Source: an uncultured Prevotella sp.
GTDB lineage: Bacteria > Bacteroidota > Bacteroidia > Bacteroidales > Bacteroidaceae
Direction: 5' to 3'
Assembly (NCBI GenBank): GCA_946624005.1
Contig: CAMORS010000012.1
Coordinates: forward strand, 1 to 51,455
Length of the DNA: 51,455 nucleotides
In this document: positions 8,423 to 16,590 of the stretch, one piece after another
Position numbering within the stretch: position 1 is the stretch's first letter
Layout of the letters: each line of letters starts with the position of its first letter
Program-made: the position numbers and the translations under genes
Notes under the pieces: generated by a model
The model's database searches: none
The model's input: only the letters and a program-made list of their open reading frames with translations
Told to the model about the DNA's origin: nothing

Positions 8423-8845
8423 TTATTCTTTACGCTTCAGGACAACCTTCGAGGGAATCTTGTGCCACTTGCCGTCAACAGGAAACTTCAGTGTGCTGCC
8501 ACCCAGATGCTTCCAGGTGTAGCTGCCGTCTCGCTCGCGGGTCAGCGTGGCTGTGAAGTCTTCGCTGCCGTAGTTGTTGACGACTTCTAACGTTGCTTTG
8601 TCTTCGCTGTCGATGGACGATGCCACGATGGTCCACACCGTCGTTGTCTTCTCGCAGCCGATAAAGCCGTCGAGTGCTCCCAGCACCTCTTGTCCCGGCA
8701 CCTCAATATTCTTCTCTACCAGGTTGATGTCGAGCGTTATCTTCAAATCCGTATTCTCGAAACGTCCCACAAAGGTGGAGTCCGTCTGTGCATGAAGCCC
8801 TGTGAGCATCATCAGGCACATCGTCGCTGTTGCTATTCTTTTCAT
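8423..8845 (-). CDS. Small secreted protein of unknown function
   Basis: 140 residues starting with a clear signal peptide (MKRIATATMCLMMLTGLHAQ, cleavage after LHA or so). The mature part is rich in beta-strand-like alternation: FVGRFENTDLKITLDINLV, FTATLTRERDGSYTWKHLGG, KWHKIPSKVVLKRKE. It looks like a small lipocalin- or beta-barrel-type periplasmic domain, but I do not recognise the family. It lies 82 bases downstream of hutH in the same direction and may be in its transcript. It has one Cys in the mature part and no lipobox. Confidence 0.75.
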   Translation of the reverse strand: MKRIATATMCLMMLTGLHAQTDSTFVGRFENTDLKITLDINLVEKNIEVPGQEVLGALDGFIGCEKTTTVWTIVASSIDSEDKATLEVVNNYGSEDFTATLTRERDGSYTWKHLGGSTLKFPVDGKWHKIPSKVVLKRKE

Positions 8846-8927
8846 TTTCGTTCGTTCTTTTTTCTTCTTCGACTCCTTAGCGGACAGAAAGTTTAATAGC
8901 GTGAACCACTCTGCGAGACGCTCTGCG

Positions 8928-10409
8928 TTAGTTGTTGCGCAGGAACTGGATGGCCTTCTCGATGTGGGGATACATCAGCTGGTCGTTGTCGACGAAGGGC
9001 ACCACCTTGCGGAAGTCGGCATGGATCTTCTCGATGATGGGCGACGACTTCAGCGGACGGCGGAACTCCAGAGCCTGAGCAGCATTGAAGAGCTCGATGG
9101 CCAGCACGCGCTCGGTGTTGTCGATGACCTTATAGAGCTTGATGGCAGCATTGGCGCCCATCGAGACGAGGTCTTCCTGGTCTTGGCACGAGGGGATGCT
9201 GTCCACCGACGAAGGCATGGCCAGCGACTTGTTGAGGCTGACAACCGAGGCTGCCGTATACTGCGTGATCATGAATCCGCTGTTCAGTCCGGGATTGGCA
9301 ACGAGGAAGTCGGGCAGGCCGCGTGTGCCGCTGACCAGACGGTAGATGCGTCGTTCGGAGATGTTGGCCAGTTCGCTCATGGCGATGGCGAGGAAGTCCA
9401 TCGGCAGGGCAATGGGCTCGCCGTGGAAGTTGCCGGCCGAGATGATGAGGTCCTCGTCGGGGCATACCGTGGGGTTGTCGGTGGCCGAGTTGATTTCGGT
9501 GTCGATGACCGACTTGACGTAGCGCATCGTGTCCTTCACGGCACCGTGCACCTGCGGCACGCAGCGGAAGGAGTAGGGGTCTTGCACATGCGTCTTCTCC
9601 TGGGCTATCATCTGGCTGCCCTCGAGCAGTTCACGCATGGCCTTGGCCGTCTCTATCTGTCCCTGATGCGGGCGAACGGCATGGACGGCATGTGTGAAGG
9701 GCTCCTGACGGCCGTCGTAGGCCTCGAGCGACATGGCTGCAATCTTGTCAGCCCAGTCGCTCAGACGCTGTGCGCGGAGGAGTGCATAGACGGCGAAGGC
9801 GGACATGTTCTGCGTTCCGTTGAGCAGGGCGAGGCCCTCTTTCGAAGCCAGTTCGATGGGCTGCCATCCCATGCGGCGGTCCATCTCTTCGCCGCTGACA
9901 ATCTCACCCTGCATCTCCACTTCGCCCAGTCCTACCAAGGGCAGGCAGAGGTGAGCCAGCGGGACGAGGTCGCCCGAAGCGCCGAGCGATCCCTGACGAT
10001 AGACGATGGGGTAGATGTCGTTGTTGAAGAGGTCGACGAGGCGTTCCACCGTGTCGAGCTTCGAGCCCGAATAGCCATAGCTGAGCGACTGTATCTTCAG
10101 CAGCAGCATGATCTTGACGATGGGTTTCGGAACCCGTTCGCCCACGCCGCAGGCATGGCTCTGGATGAGGTTGATCTGCAGTTGCTTCAGCTGGTCTTTG
10201 CTCACCGAGACCTTGCAGAGCGAACCGAAGCCTGTGGTGACACCATAGACGGGCACAGGGCTCTCGGCAATCTTGCGGTCGAGGTATTCGCGACAACGGA
10301 CAATGCGCTGACGGGCATCGTCGCTGAGTTCCAACTTGTAGTTCTCTTTGATAATTTGGCCGATGCGCTCAATGGTGAGGTGCTCGGCATTGATCTGATG
10401 AATATTCAT
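8928..10409 (-). CDS. hutH: Histidine ammonia-lyase
   Basis: Converts L-histidine to urocanate and ammonia, the first step of histidine breakdown. The MIO cofactor forms from Ala-Ser-Gly at 144-146 in GSLGASGDLVPLAH; the catalytic loop tyrosine is Y55 in VYGVTTGFGS. The selectivity pair is Ser-His (84-85, in LIQSHACGVG), the pattern of histidine lyases rather than tyrosine or phenylalanine lyases. 493 residues is the usual size. Unusually, hutU, hutI and ftcD are not adjacent, so urocanate would have to be used by genes elsewhere. It has its own promoter (10436-10465). Confidence 0.92.
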   Translation of the reverse strand: MNIHQINAEHLTIERIGQIIKENYKLELSDDARQRIVRCREYLDRKIAESPVPVYGVTTGFGSLCKVSVSKDQLKQLQINLIQSHACGVGERVPKPIVKIMLLLKIQSLSYGYSGSKLDTVERLVDLFNNDIYPIVYRQGSLGASGDLVPLAHLCLPLVGLGEVEMQGEIVSGEEMDRRMGWQPIELASKEGLALLNGTQNMSAFAVYALLRAQRLSDWADKIAAMSLEAYDGRQEPFTHAVHAVRPHQGQIETAKAMRELLEGSQMIAQEKTHVQDPYSFRCVPQVHGAVKDTMRYVKSVIDTEINSATDNPTVCPDEDLIISAGNFHGEPIALPMDFLAIAMSELANISERRIYRLVSGTRGLPDFLVANPGLNSGFMITQYTAASVVSLNKSLAMPSSVDSIPSCQDQEDLVSMGANAAIKLYKVIDNTERVLAIELFNAAQALEFRRPLKSSPIIEKIHADFRKVVPFVDNDQLMYPHIEKAIQFLRNN

Positions 10410-10435
10410 GGTTGTGTTTAATAAGATTTTGCGTG

Positions 10436-10465
10436 CAAAGGTAACAATTTATTCATAATCGGCAA
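10436..10465 (-). promoter_or_regulatory. Promoter of hutH
   Basis: Minus-strand TACCTTTG (10436-10443) with TTG at 10463-10465, 19 bases apart; leader of about 20 bases. Confidence 0.75.
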
Positions 10466-10484
10466 AAAATTAAATGGATTTATT

Positions 10485-10514
10485 TTGTTTTGCGCCCGAC
10501 TTTTCGTAACTTTG
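10485..10514 (+). promoter_or_regulatory. Upstream promoter (P1) of the Ca/Na exchanger gene
   Basis: TAACTTTG (10507-10514) with TTG at 10485-10487, 19 bases apart, inside a TTTTCGTAACTTTG context. It lies back to back with the hutH promoter. Confidence 0.7.
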
Positions 10515-10569
10515 GCCTTGCCGAACTTACTTTACACTCGGAAATGAAAAGAAAAAGCTTATTTTTCTT

Positions 10570-10599
10570 TTGCATTTCTCTCGTTTTTTCGTAACTTTG
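10570..10599 (+). promoter_or_regulatory. Downstream promoter (P2) of the Ca/Na exchanger gene
   Basis: TAACTTTG (10592-10599) with TTG at 10570-10572, 19 bases apart. It repeats the TTTTCGTAACTTTG context of P1 85 bases further on. Transcripts from it would have a leader of only about 4 bases. Confidence 0.75.
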
Positions 10600-10607
10600 C
10601 AGCCGAT

Positions 10608-11534
10608 ATGAGTATACTTTATATTATTTTGGGCGCCGTAGTGGTGCTTTGGGGTGCCGACCGCCTTACCGACGGTGCCACGGCATTGGCCCAGCGGATG
10701 AAGATTCCGCAGATTGTCATTGGTCTGACCGTTGTAGCGATGGGCACGTCGATGCCCGAGTTTTTCGTTTCGCTGATGTCTGCCTTGCACGGCACGTCCG
10801 ACCTGGCTGTGGGTAACATCGTCGGTTCGAACATCTTCAACACGATGGCCATCGTGGGCATCGCGGCTGTCGTGGCTCCGATGACCATCAGCCGTAACAC
10901 CGTTCGCAAGGACATACCCTTTGCCGTGCTGGCCTCTGCATTGTTGCTGATGATGTGCTACAATCTGGAGATCAGCCGTTGGGAGGCTGCCGTGCTGTTC
11001 GTTGTGTTCATCATCTTCATGGTCTATACCGTTCGTATGGGCATGAAGAACGGCGACGAGCAGGCCATCGAGCAACCGCCCATGGCGCTGTGGAAGTCAG
11101 TAGGATTGCTGATTCTCGGACTGCTGTGCCTGGTAGGCGGTAGCGACTTGTTTGTCAACGGAGCCAAGAGCGTTGCCAAGATGCTGGGCGTGAGCGATGC
11201 CGTCATCGGTCTGACAGTAGTGGCTTGCGGAACATCATTGCCCGAGCTGGCCACGAGCATCGTGGCAGCACGCAAGGGACAGTCGGCCATCGCCATCGGC
11301 AACGTCATCGGTTCGAACGTCTTTAATATCCTGATGATACTGGGTATCACCGGCATGGTGTTGCCCATGAATATTCAGGGCATCACGACCCTCGACCTCT
11401 CTGTGATGATGGGCAGTATGGTGCTGGTGTGGCTCTTCTCGTATACAAAATACACGGTGGAGCGTTGGGAGGGAGCCTTGCTCACCGTAGGCTTCATCGG
11501 CTATATGACATGGTTGGTCGTTCATGCTGTGTAA
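10608..11534 (+). CDS. Calcium/sodium antiporter (YrbG-type)
   Basis: Integral inner-membrane cation exchanger of the CaCA superfamily. Its 308 residues form two inverted homologous halves of about five helices each. Each half carries the ion-binding repeat: VIGLTVVAMGTSMPEF with GNIVGSNIFNT in the first, and VIGLTVVACGTSLPELATS with GNVIGSNVFN in the second. The central loop (GMKNGDEQAIEQPP) is short and polar. Family members exchange Ca2+ for Na+ or H+; the ion used here is not known. Two tandem promoters precede it; a LolA-like gene follows in the same direction after 57 bases. Confidence 0.9.
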   Translation: MSILYIILGAVVVLWGADRLTDGATALAQRMKIPQIVIGLTVVAMGTSMPEFFVSLMSALHGTSDLAVGNIVGSNIFNTMAIVGIAAVVAPMTISRNTVRKDIPFAVLASALLLMMCYNLEISRWEAAVLFVVFIIFMVYTVRMGMKNGDEQAIEQPPMALWKSVGLLILGLLCLVGGSDLFVNGAKSVAKMLGVSDAVIGLTVVACGTSLPELATSIVAARKGQSAIAIGNVIGSNVFNILMILGITGMVLPMNIQGITTLDLSVMMGSMVLVWLFSYTKYTVERWEGALLTVGFIGYMTWLVVHAV

Positions 11535-11591
11535 AGAGAGATGCTTCTACGTGTGTTGGAATGAAGAAAACAGAGTGTGGACAGTAAGCCA

Positions 11592-12221
11592 ATGGTCATG
11601 AGGAAGTTCATCGGTGTGTTGTGGTTGGTCATGTGTTGCGTGGCTTTGCCCGTTCATGGCCAGCAGAATGCCAATGCACGTCAGGCCCGGCAGATGTTCG
11701 ACGAGGTATATCAGAAGGTGTTCGGCCCCAAAGGTTCGACGCTCCATTACGCCGTCAACATCATTGGTATCTACAAAACGGAGGGCACCATCTGGTACAA
11801 AGGCAAGAAGAGCAAGTTTCAGGACGAGAAGTACAACGTCTGGTGCGACGGCAAGAACTACTGGATGGTGAACCGCAAGAAGCGTACCGTCACCGTCTAC
11901 GATGCCACTTCGGAGGAGCGCGACAAATATGCCACGAAGTTCACCTTCAGCCCCGACAACTACAACTATAGCATCAAGGCCGACGACAACAACTACATCA
12001 TCACGCTGAAGGCAAAGAAGAACGTAAAAGGCATCAAGGAGGCCGTTGCCTACCTCAACAAGCGCACCCGCCATCCGGAGCGTCTGCGCATCAAGGTGGG
12101 CATCTTTCACACCACTATCCGTGTGAGCAACTTCCGCAGCGGCAATGTCAGCGATGCCGTTTTTGTGTTCCCGCAAGACAAATACAAAGGCTATCAGCTG
12201 ATTGACAAACGAAACAAATAA
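11592..12221 (+). CDS. LolA-like periplasmic protein
   Basis: About 210 residues with a signal peptide (MVMRKFIGVLWLVMCCVALP, cut near VHG-QQ). The body matches the LolA/LolB-like fold found in Bacteroidetes: ARQMFDEVYQKVFGPKGSTL, GTIWYKGKKSKFQ, YNVWCDGKNYWMVNRKKRT, LNKRTRHPERLRIKV. Such proteins bind the acyl chains of lipoproteins in the periplasm; here the role is inferred from fold only. ATG 11592 (or 11598) is preferred because either gives a compact signal peptide; the frame opens at 11577. The next gene begins 17 bases downstream, so the two are likely co-transcribed. Confidence 0.75.
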   Translation: MVMRKFIGVLWLVMCCVALPVHGQQNANARQARQMFDEVYQKVFGPKGSTLHYAVNIIGIYKTEGTIWYKGKKSKFQDEKYNVWCDGKNYWMVNRKKRTVTVYDATSEERDKYATKFTFSPDNYNYSIKADDNNYIITLKAKKNVKGIKEAVAYLNKRTRHPERLRIKVGIFHTTIRVSNFRSGNVSDAVFVFPQDKYKGYQLIDKRNK

Positions 12222-12238
12222 ACAAAAAAGCGTGCAAT

Positions 12239-15200
12239 ATGGATTTGAGCGTTTACTTCTGCACAACTATACGGTGCTGCCGACATCAACTACGAGCAGC
12301 GCTTGTCCTTTTCGTCATGCTGATGGGCATGACGGGCAGCCGTGCAGAAAACACGCTGACGGCCGAGCAAGCTCAGCATGTCGACTCCATCATCCATGTG
12401 GCTCTCATCACCTGTCAGCCCTCTCCCAACGAGGTGTACAGCCTCTATGGACACACTGCCATCCACTTCGTCAACAAGGAATTAGGGGTTGATGTTGCTG
12501 CCAACTGGGGCGTTTTCTCGCTCGCCCAGGAAGGCTTTGCCTTCCGCTTCCTCATGGGAACGGCGCTCTATGCCTTGGACATCCAGCCCTACGACAGCTT
12601 CTGCCAGTATTATGCCATGCACCGGCGCGGCATCGTCGAGCAGCCCCTCAACCTCAGTGCTGAGGAGAAACTGCGCTTTGCACAGGCACTGGCAGAGAAC
12701 AGTATGCCGCAGAACCGCGACTATCGCTACGACTTCTTCTACGACAACTGCTCTACGCGCGCGCGTGATATAATAATAAGGTGTATCGAAGGCGATGTCA
12801 GCTATGCCGACGACGATTCGAACGAGCGACCGTCGTTCCGCTTCCTGACCCATCAATACAACGCCGACCATCCCTGGGCACGCTTTGGCAACGACATCCT
12901 TCTGGGCGTGAAGGCAGACAGCCCCATCAGTCAGGAGGATGCACAGTTTCTGCCCGACCGTCTGATGGCCGACTTTGCAAGAGCAACGAAAGCCGGCACC
13001 ATCGACGGGCAACGCGTGCCGCTGGTCGGTGAGACACGCGTCGTCGTGCCCTATTTCTCACGGACATCCGCCGAAGACTTCCCCCTGCGGCCACGAGATT
13101 GCTTCCTGCTGTTGTTGAGTCTGGTGATTGTCGTCACCGGTTTTGAGCTTCGCATGAAGCGACACCTGTGGCTGTTCGACGCGTTACTGATGCTGACGGC
13201 CGGTATCTGCGGAGTGGTACTCTTTGCCATGATCTTCTCCAAACACCCCACGGTGAGCCTCAACCTGCAGCTGTTGCTGCTCAATCCGCTGCCTCTGTTG
13301 CTTATCTGGCGAATGGTCAGCCGAAGCCGGAAGCATCTTCCCGACAGACAATATCTGCTGTGGCTGCTGCTCATCTGCCTGTTCTTCATTGGCAATCTGT
13401 GGCAGACATACGCCGAGGGGATGAACCTCGTTGGTGCGGCGCTGCTCGTCAGAAATGTGCGGCTGTGGATGCGACAACGGACGTTTTCCAGTATCAGTCG
13501 TCGTGGTCCGACGTTGCGTCGGGCGACGGTGCTCGCCTGTGTGCTGGTGGCAGTGGGTGAAGCCCGTGCCGACGAAGCTGACAACAGATGGCTGCAGGTC
13601 AACGAGATACAAGTGAGCAACCTCGACATGTTTCTCAACCCACAGTACAACTTCAGTGGCTGGGTGGAGCTTTACAATCCTACCGACAAAGCCATCAGCC
13701 TCGATGGACTCTACTTCTCCGACGACGAGACACAGCTGAAGAAGTGGAAAAGTCCCGACGACATGGGGCAGGTGGAACCCAATGGGCACTATGTGTTGTG
13801 GTTCGAAGACCAGAATATCACGGATAGGCTGCCCGACTTCAAGCTGGAAGCCGGTGGCGGCAAGCTGGTCGTCAGCAACAATGACGGACAGGTGCTGCTG
13901 CGCTTTGACTATCCGAAAGCCTTTCCTCGCACATCTTACGCCAGGATGGCTGACAGCGCGAACGATTGGAGCGTGTGCACCACACCGACGCCCGGACAGC
14001 CGAACAGCGGGAGCATCTTCGTAGAGGCCCGACAGGTGGCACTGCCCGTTGTCGACAAGCCTTCGCAGGTGTTCACATCGCCTATCGATGTCCACGTCGA
14101 CTTCCCGGCAGGAAGCACCCTTCGCTATACCACCGACGGTTCAGTTCCCACCTTGGAGAACGGAGAGACGAGCCCCGATGGCAACTTCCACATCACCCAA
14201 ACAAGCTGTTTCAGATGGCGTACCTTTCAAGAAGAAAACGTGCCCAGCAATATCGCCTCGCGTACGTTTCTCTGGAGCGAGATGCCTATCGGTGACAGCG
14301 ACGCCCAGATGACGGTAGGCCATCTTACATTGCCCATTCTCTCTGTTGTCTCTGACAGCCGTTTCTTCTTCGACCCTATGATTGGCGTGATGGTTCAGGG
14401 GGAGAACGGCATCGAGGGCAATGGCGTTGACGAACCCTGCAACTGGAATCAAGAATGGCCGCGAGCGGTCAGTTTTGCCTACTTCAACGATGGTGACAAG
14501 CCCGACTTAAACGACGATGCCATCTTTGAAATCAGCGGTTCCTGGAGTCGCCGTCATCATCCTCATCCGTTCAAGCTGAAGGCCAACAAAGTGTTCGGTC
14601 ATGGTAAGACGCTCGACTATCCCTTCTTCGACGAGAAGCCTTTCATCCGAAACCGAACCCTCCAGATGCGCAATGGCGTGGATACCGACGAAGGCCGTCC
14701 GGCCGAACGCTTCAAGGATAGCTTCCTGAGCTATATCATCCGCCATTCGGGTATCGATGTCGAGATGCAGGGCTACCAGCCCGTTGCCCACTTCGTCAAC
14801 GGGCAGTATCAGGGTGTCATCGACATGCGCGAACCCAACAACAAGCATTATGTCTTTGCCAATCACGGATGGGACGAAGAAGAGATAGACATGTTTGAGG
14901 CCGAAGAACCGGACACGCTCATCGTCACACAGGGCGACCGCATGGCTTTCGAACAGCTCTACCAGCTGTCGTGGAATGCTGCTGACGAACAAAGCTACGC
15001 TCTCATCCGCCAGTTGCTCGACGTCGATGAGTATATCAACTATATGGCCCTCGAGCTTTATATCGGCAACAACGACTGGATACGGAACAACATGAAGTGG
15101 TTCCGGCATCACGACGGAGGGCCTTTCCGCATCGTCTTGTTCGACCTTGATGCCGCATTCAATAAATATGGGATGGTGAGCGACTGGCTCAGCGAGAATT

Positions 15201-16501
15201 TTGCCGGATGGCAGATGACGACACTCTTCTTCAACCTGTTGGAGAACGACAGCTTCCGCCGACAGTTTATCGACACCTATTGCCTCATGGGAGGAAGTGT
15301 CTTCAGGCCGGAGCTGACTAAACGGCTCACCGGCGAAGCACGAGACCGCATCGAGAACGACCTTCGGGCGCAGGGCGAATCGGCTCAGTTCATGGTAGAC
15401 TATATCGACAAGTGGCTCGTTCCTTATTCCAACAGCTATGCCAACTTCCTGAAGAAGTTCGGGCTGGCACGACTTCAAGATGCGGAAGCCTACCGCCTGC
15501 ATATCTATGGCAACGATGAGGGAACGGTGCTGATGAACGGACTTGTGGTGCCCCACGGCGAGTATCACGGATGGTTCTTCCCGCCTATGATGGTGGAAGC
15601 TATAGCACCGGCTGGCATGCGCTTTGCCGGATGGAGAGATCCGCGGACAGGAAGCATCGTGACAGAACAGACGCGCTACGAGGTGCCTGAAGCCTATACC
15701 ACGCTTGCTCCCGTATTCGTCGCTCTCGACGACACGGAGCGCAAAGCGGCAGGGGTGTACGGAGTGATGATCAACGAAGTGAGTGCTGCCAACAACAGCT
15801 ATGTCAACGACCTCTTCAAGCGCAGCGACTGGATAGAACTCTACAACACAACCGACAGCGATATCGACCTCAAGGGATTGTACCTCAGCAACGATTCCAC
15901 CAACCGCCACCTCTTTGTCTTCGGACAAGATGTATCGATGGCCGATGCGAGCTATATCCTGCCTGCCAGAGGCCATCGCGTCGTCTGGTGCGATGGAGTA
16001 GGGGGGCGTAGTCAGCTGCATGCCCCTTTCAAGCTTTCGAAGAGCGGCGGATATGTTTGCCTCACTGCTGCCGACGATTCTTGGACTCAGACTTTTGTTT
16101 ATGCGGCTCACGACGACCAGACAACCATCGGACGCTATCCCGACGGCTGCAAGGATGTCTATCGGATGAATGTCGCCACCATCGGCAAACCGAACATCCG
16201 CACGTCTTATCTGTCTGCTCAGGAAGCAACGTCCATCAACCGCATAGAAGCTTTCGAAGAAAGAACAACGACCATGCTACGCTTCGTCGGAAACATGCTC
16301 GTCGTTGAAAATGCCGACCATCCAGTTGCAACAGCCGATGTCTACATCTATAACGAGGCAGGCCTCCTCATCCATACAGAGACTGTCGCTCTATACGACG
16401 GCAGAGCCATGCTCCCCCTCAACAACCTCGCCAGAGGCTGCTACATAGCCATGGCAGCCCTAAAAGGAGCACCAAGCGCCACCCGCCACTTCTGCCTCTG
16501 A
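12239..16501 (+). CDS. DUF4105-CotH kinase fusion with lamin-tail domains
   Basis: 1420 residues. Residues 1-38 hold a signal peptide. Residues 40-280 are DUF4105, with a papain-like His/Cys pair in SLYGHTAIHF and DNCSTRARDI. Four to five membrane helices follow (about 285-415). At 426-441 comes a second, signal-peptide-like segment (RRATVLACVLVAVGEARA). Then: lamin-tail domain (about 450-583), chitobiase-type fold (GSTLRYTTDGSVPT, about 620), CotH kinase domain (about 790-1060, with FVNGQYQGVIDMREP and FDLDAAFN near 967), second lamin-tail domain (about 1176-1317) and a C-terminal tail resembling type IX secretion tails. CotH proteins phosphorylate secreted proteins. The two halves normally look like separate genes. 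TTG at 13514 could start an independent CotH protein. Confidence 0.8.
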   Translation: MDLSVYFCTTIRCCRHQLRAALVLFVMLMGMTGSRAENTLTAEQAQHVDSIIHVALITCQPSPNEVYSLYGHTAIHFVNKELGVDVAANWGVFSLAQEGFAFRFLMGTALYALDIQPYDSFCQYYAMHRRGIVEQPLNLSAEEKLRFAQALAENSMPQNRDYRYDFFYDNCSTRARDIIIRCIEGDVSYADDDSNERPSFRFLTHQYNADHPWARFGNDILLGVKADSPISQEDAQFLPDRLMADFARATKAGTIDGQRVPLVGETRVVVPYFSRTSAEDFPLRPRDCFLLLLSLVIVVTGFELRMKRHLWLFDALLMLTAGICGVVLFAMIFSKHPTVSLNLQLLLLNPLPLLLIWRMVSRSRKHLPDRQYLLWLLLICLFFIGNLWQTYAEGMNLVGAALLVRNVRLWMRQRTFSSISRRGPTLRRATVLACVLVAVGEARADEADNRWLQVNEIQVSNLDMFLNPQYNFSGWVELYNPTDKAISLDGLYFSDDETQLKKWKSPDDMGQVEPNGHYVLWFEDQNITDRLPDFKLEAGGGKLVVSNNDGQVLLRFDYPKAFPRTSYARMADSANDWSVCTTPTPGQPNSGSIFVEARQVALPVVDKPSQVFTSPIDVHVDFPAGSTLRYTTDGSVPTLENGETSPDGNFHITQTSCFRWRTFQEENVPSNIASRTFLWSEMPIGDSDAQMTVGHLTLPILSVVSDSRFFFDPMIGVMVQGENGIEGNGVDEPCNWNQEWPRAVSFAYFNDGDKPDLNDDAIFEISGSWSRRHHPHPFKLKANKVFGHGKTLDYPFFDEKPFIRNRTLQMRNGVDTDEGRPAERFKDSFLSYIIRHSGIDVEMQGYQPVAHFVNGQYQGVIDMREPNNKHYVFANHGWDEEEIDMFEAEEPDTLIVTQGDRMAFEQLYQLSWNAADEQSYALIRQLLDVDEYINYMALELYIGNNDWIRNNMKWFRHHDGGPFRIVLFDLDAAFNKYGMVSDWLSENFAGWQMTTLFFNLLENDSFRRQFIDTYCLMGGSVFRPELTKRLTGEARDRIENDLRAQGESAQFMVDYIDKWLVPYSNSYANFLKKFGLARLQDAEAYRLHIYGNDEGTVLMNGLVVPHGEYHGWFFPPMMVEAIAPAGMRFAGWRDPRTGSIVTEQTRYEVPEAYTTLAPVFVALDDTERKAAGVYGVMINEVSAANNSYVNDLFKRSDWIELYNTTDSDIDLKGLYLSNDSTNRHLFVFGQDVSMADASYILPARGHRVVWCDGVGGRSQLHAPFKLSKSGGYVCLTAADDSWTQTFVYAAHDDQTTIGRYPDGCKDVYRMNVATIGKPNIRTSYLSAQEATSINRIEAFEERTTTMLRFVGNMLVVENADHPVATADVYIYNEAGLLIHTETVALYDGRAMLPLNNLARGCYIAMAALKGAPSATRHFCL

Positions 16502-16590
16502 GGCTCCTTGTTGAGTATGGCGCTGTTCAGCCGCGTCATCTCGTCCGCTTTGGCACAATTTTTGTTAAGACAACATCAACCCTAACGCCC

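Noticed and set aside
8802..10421. 539-codon open frame antisense to hutH, and similar long antisense frames over serC, serA, secA and nrdJ
   Set aside because: These are products of the biased codon use of the true genes; they have no family match and no promoters.
10544..10594. Small leader peptide MKRKSLFFFCISLVFS before the Ca/Na exchanger
   Set aside because: It looks like a signal peptide fragment, but it is only 16 codons, its stop is the -7 box of promoter P2, and nothing supports translation.
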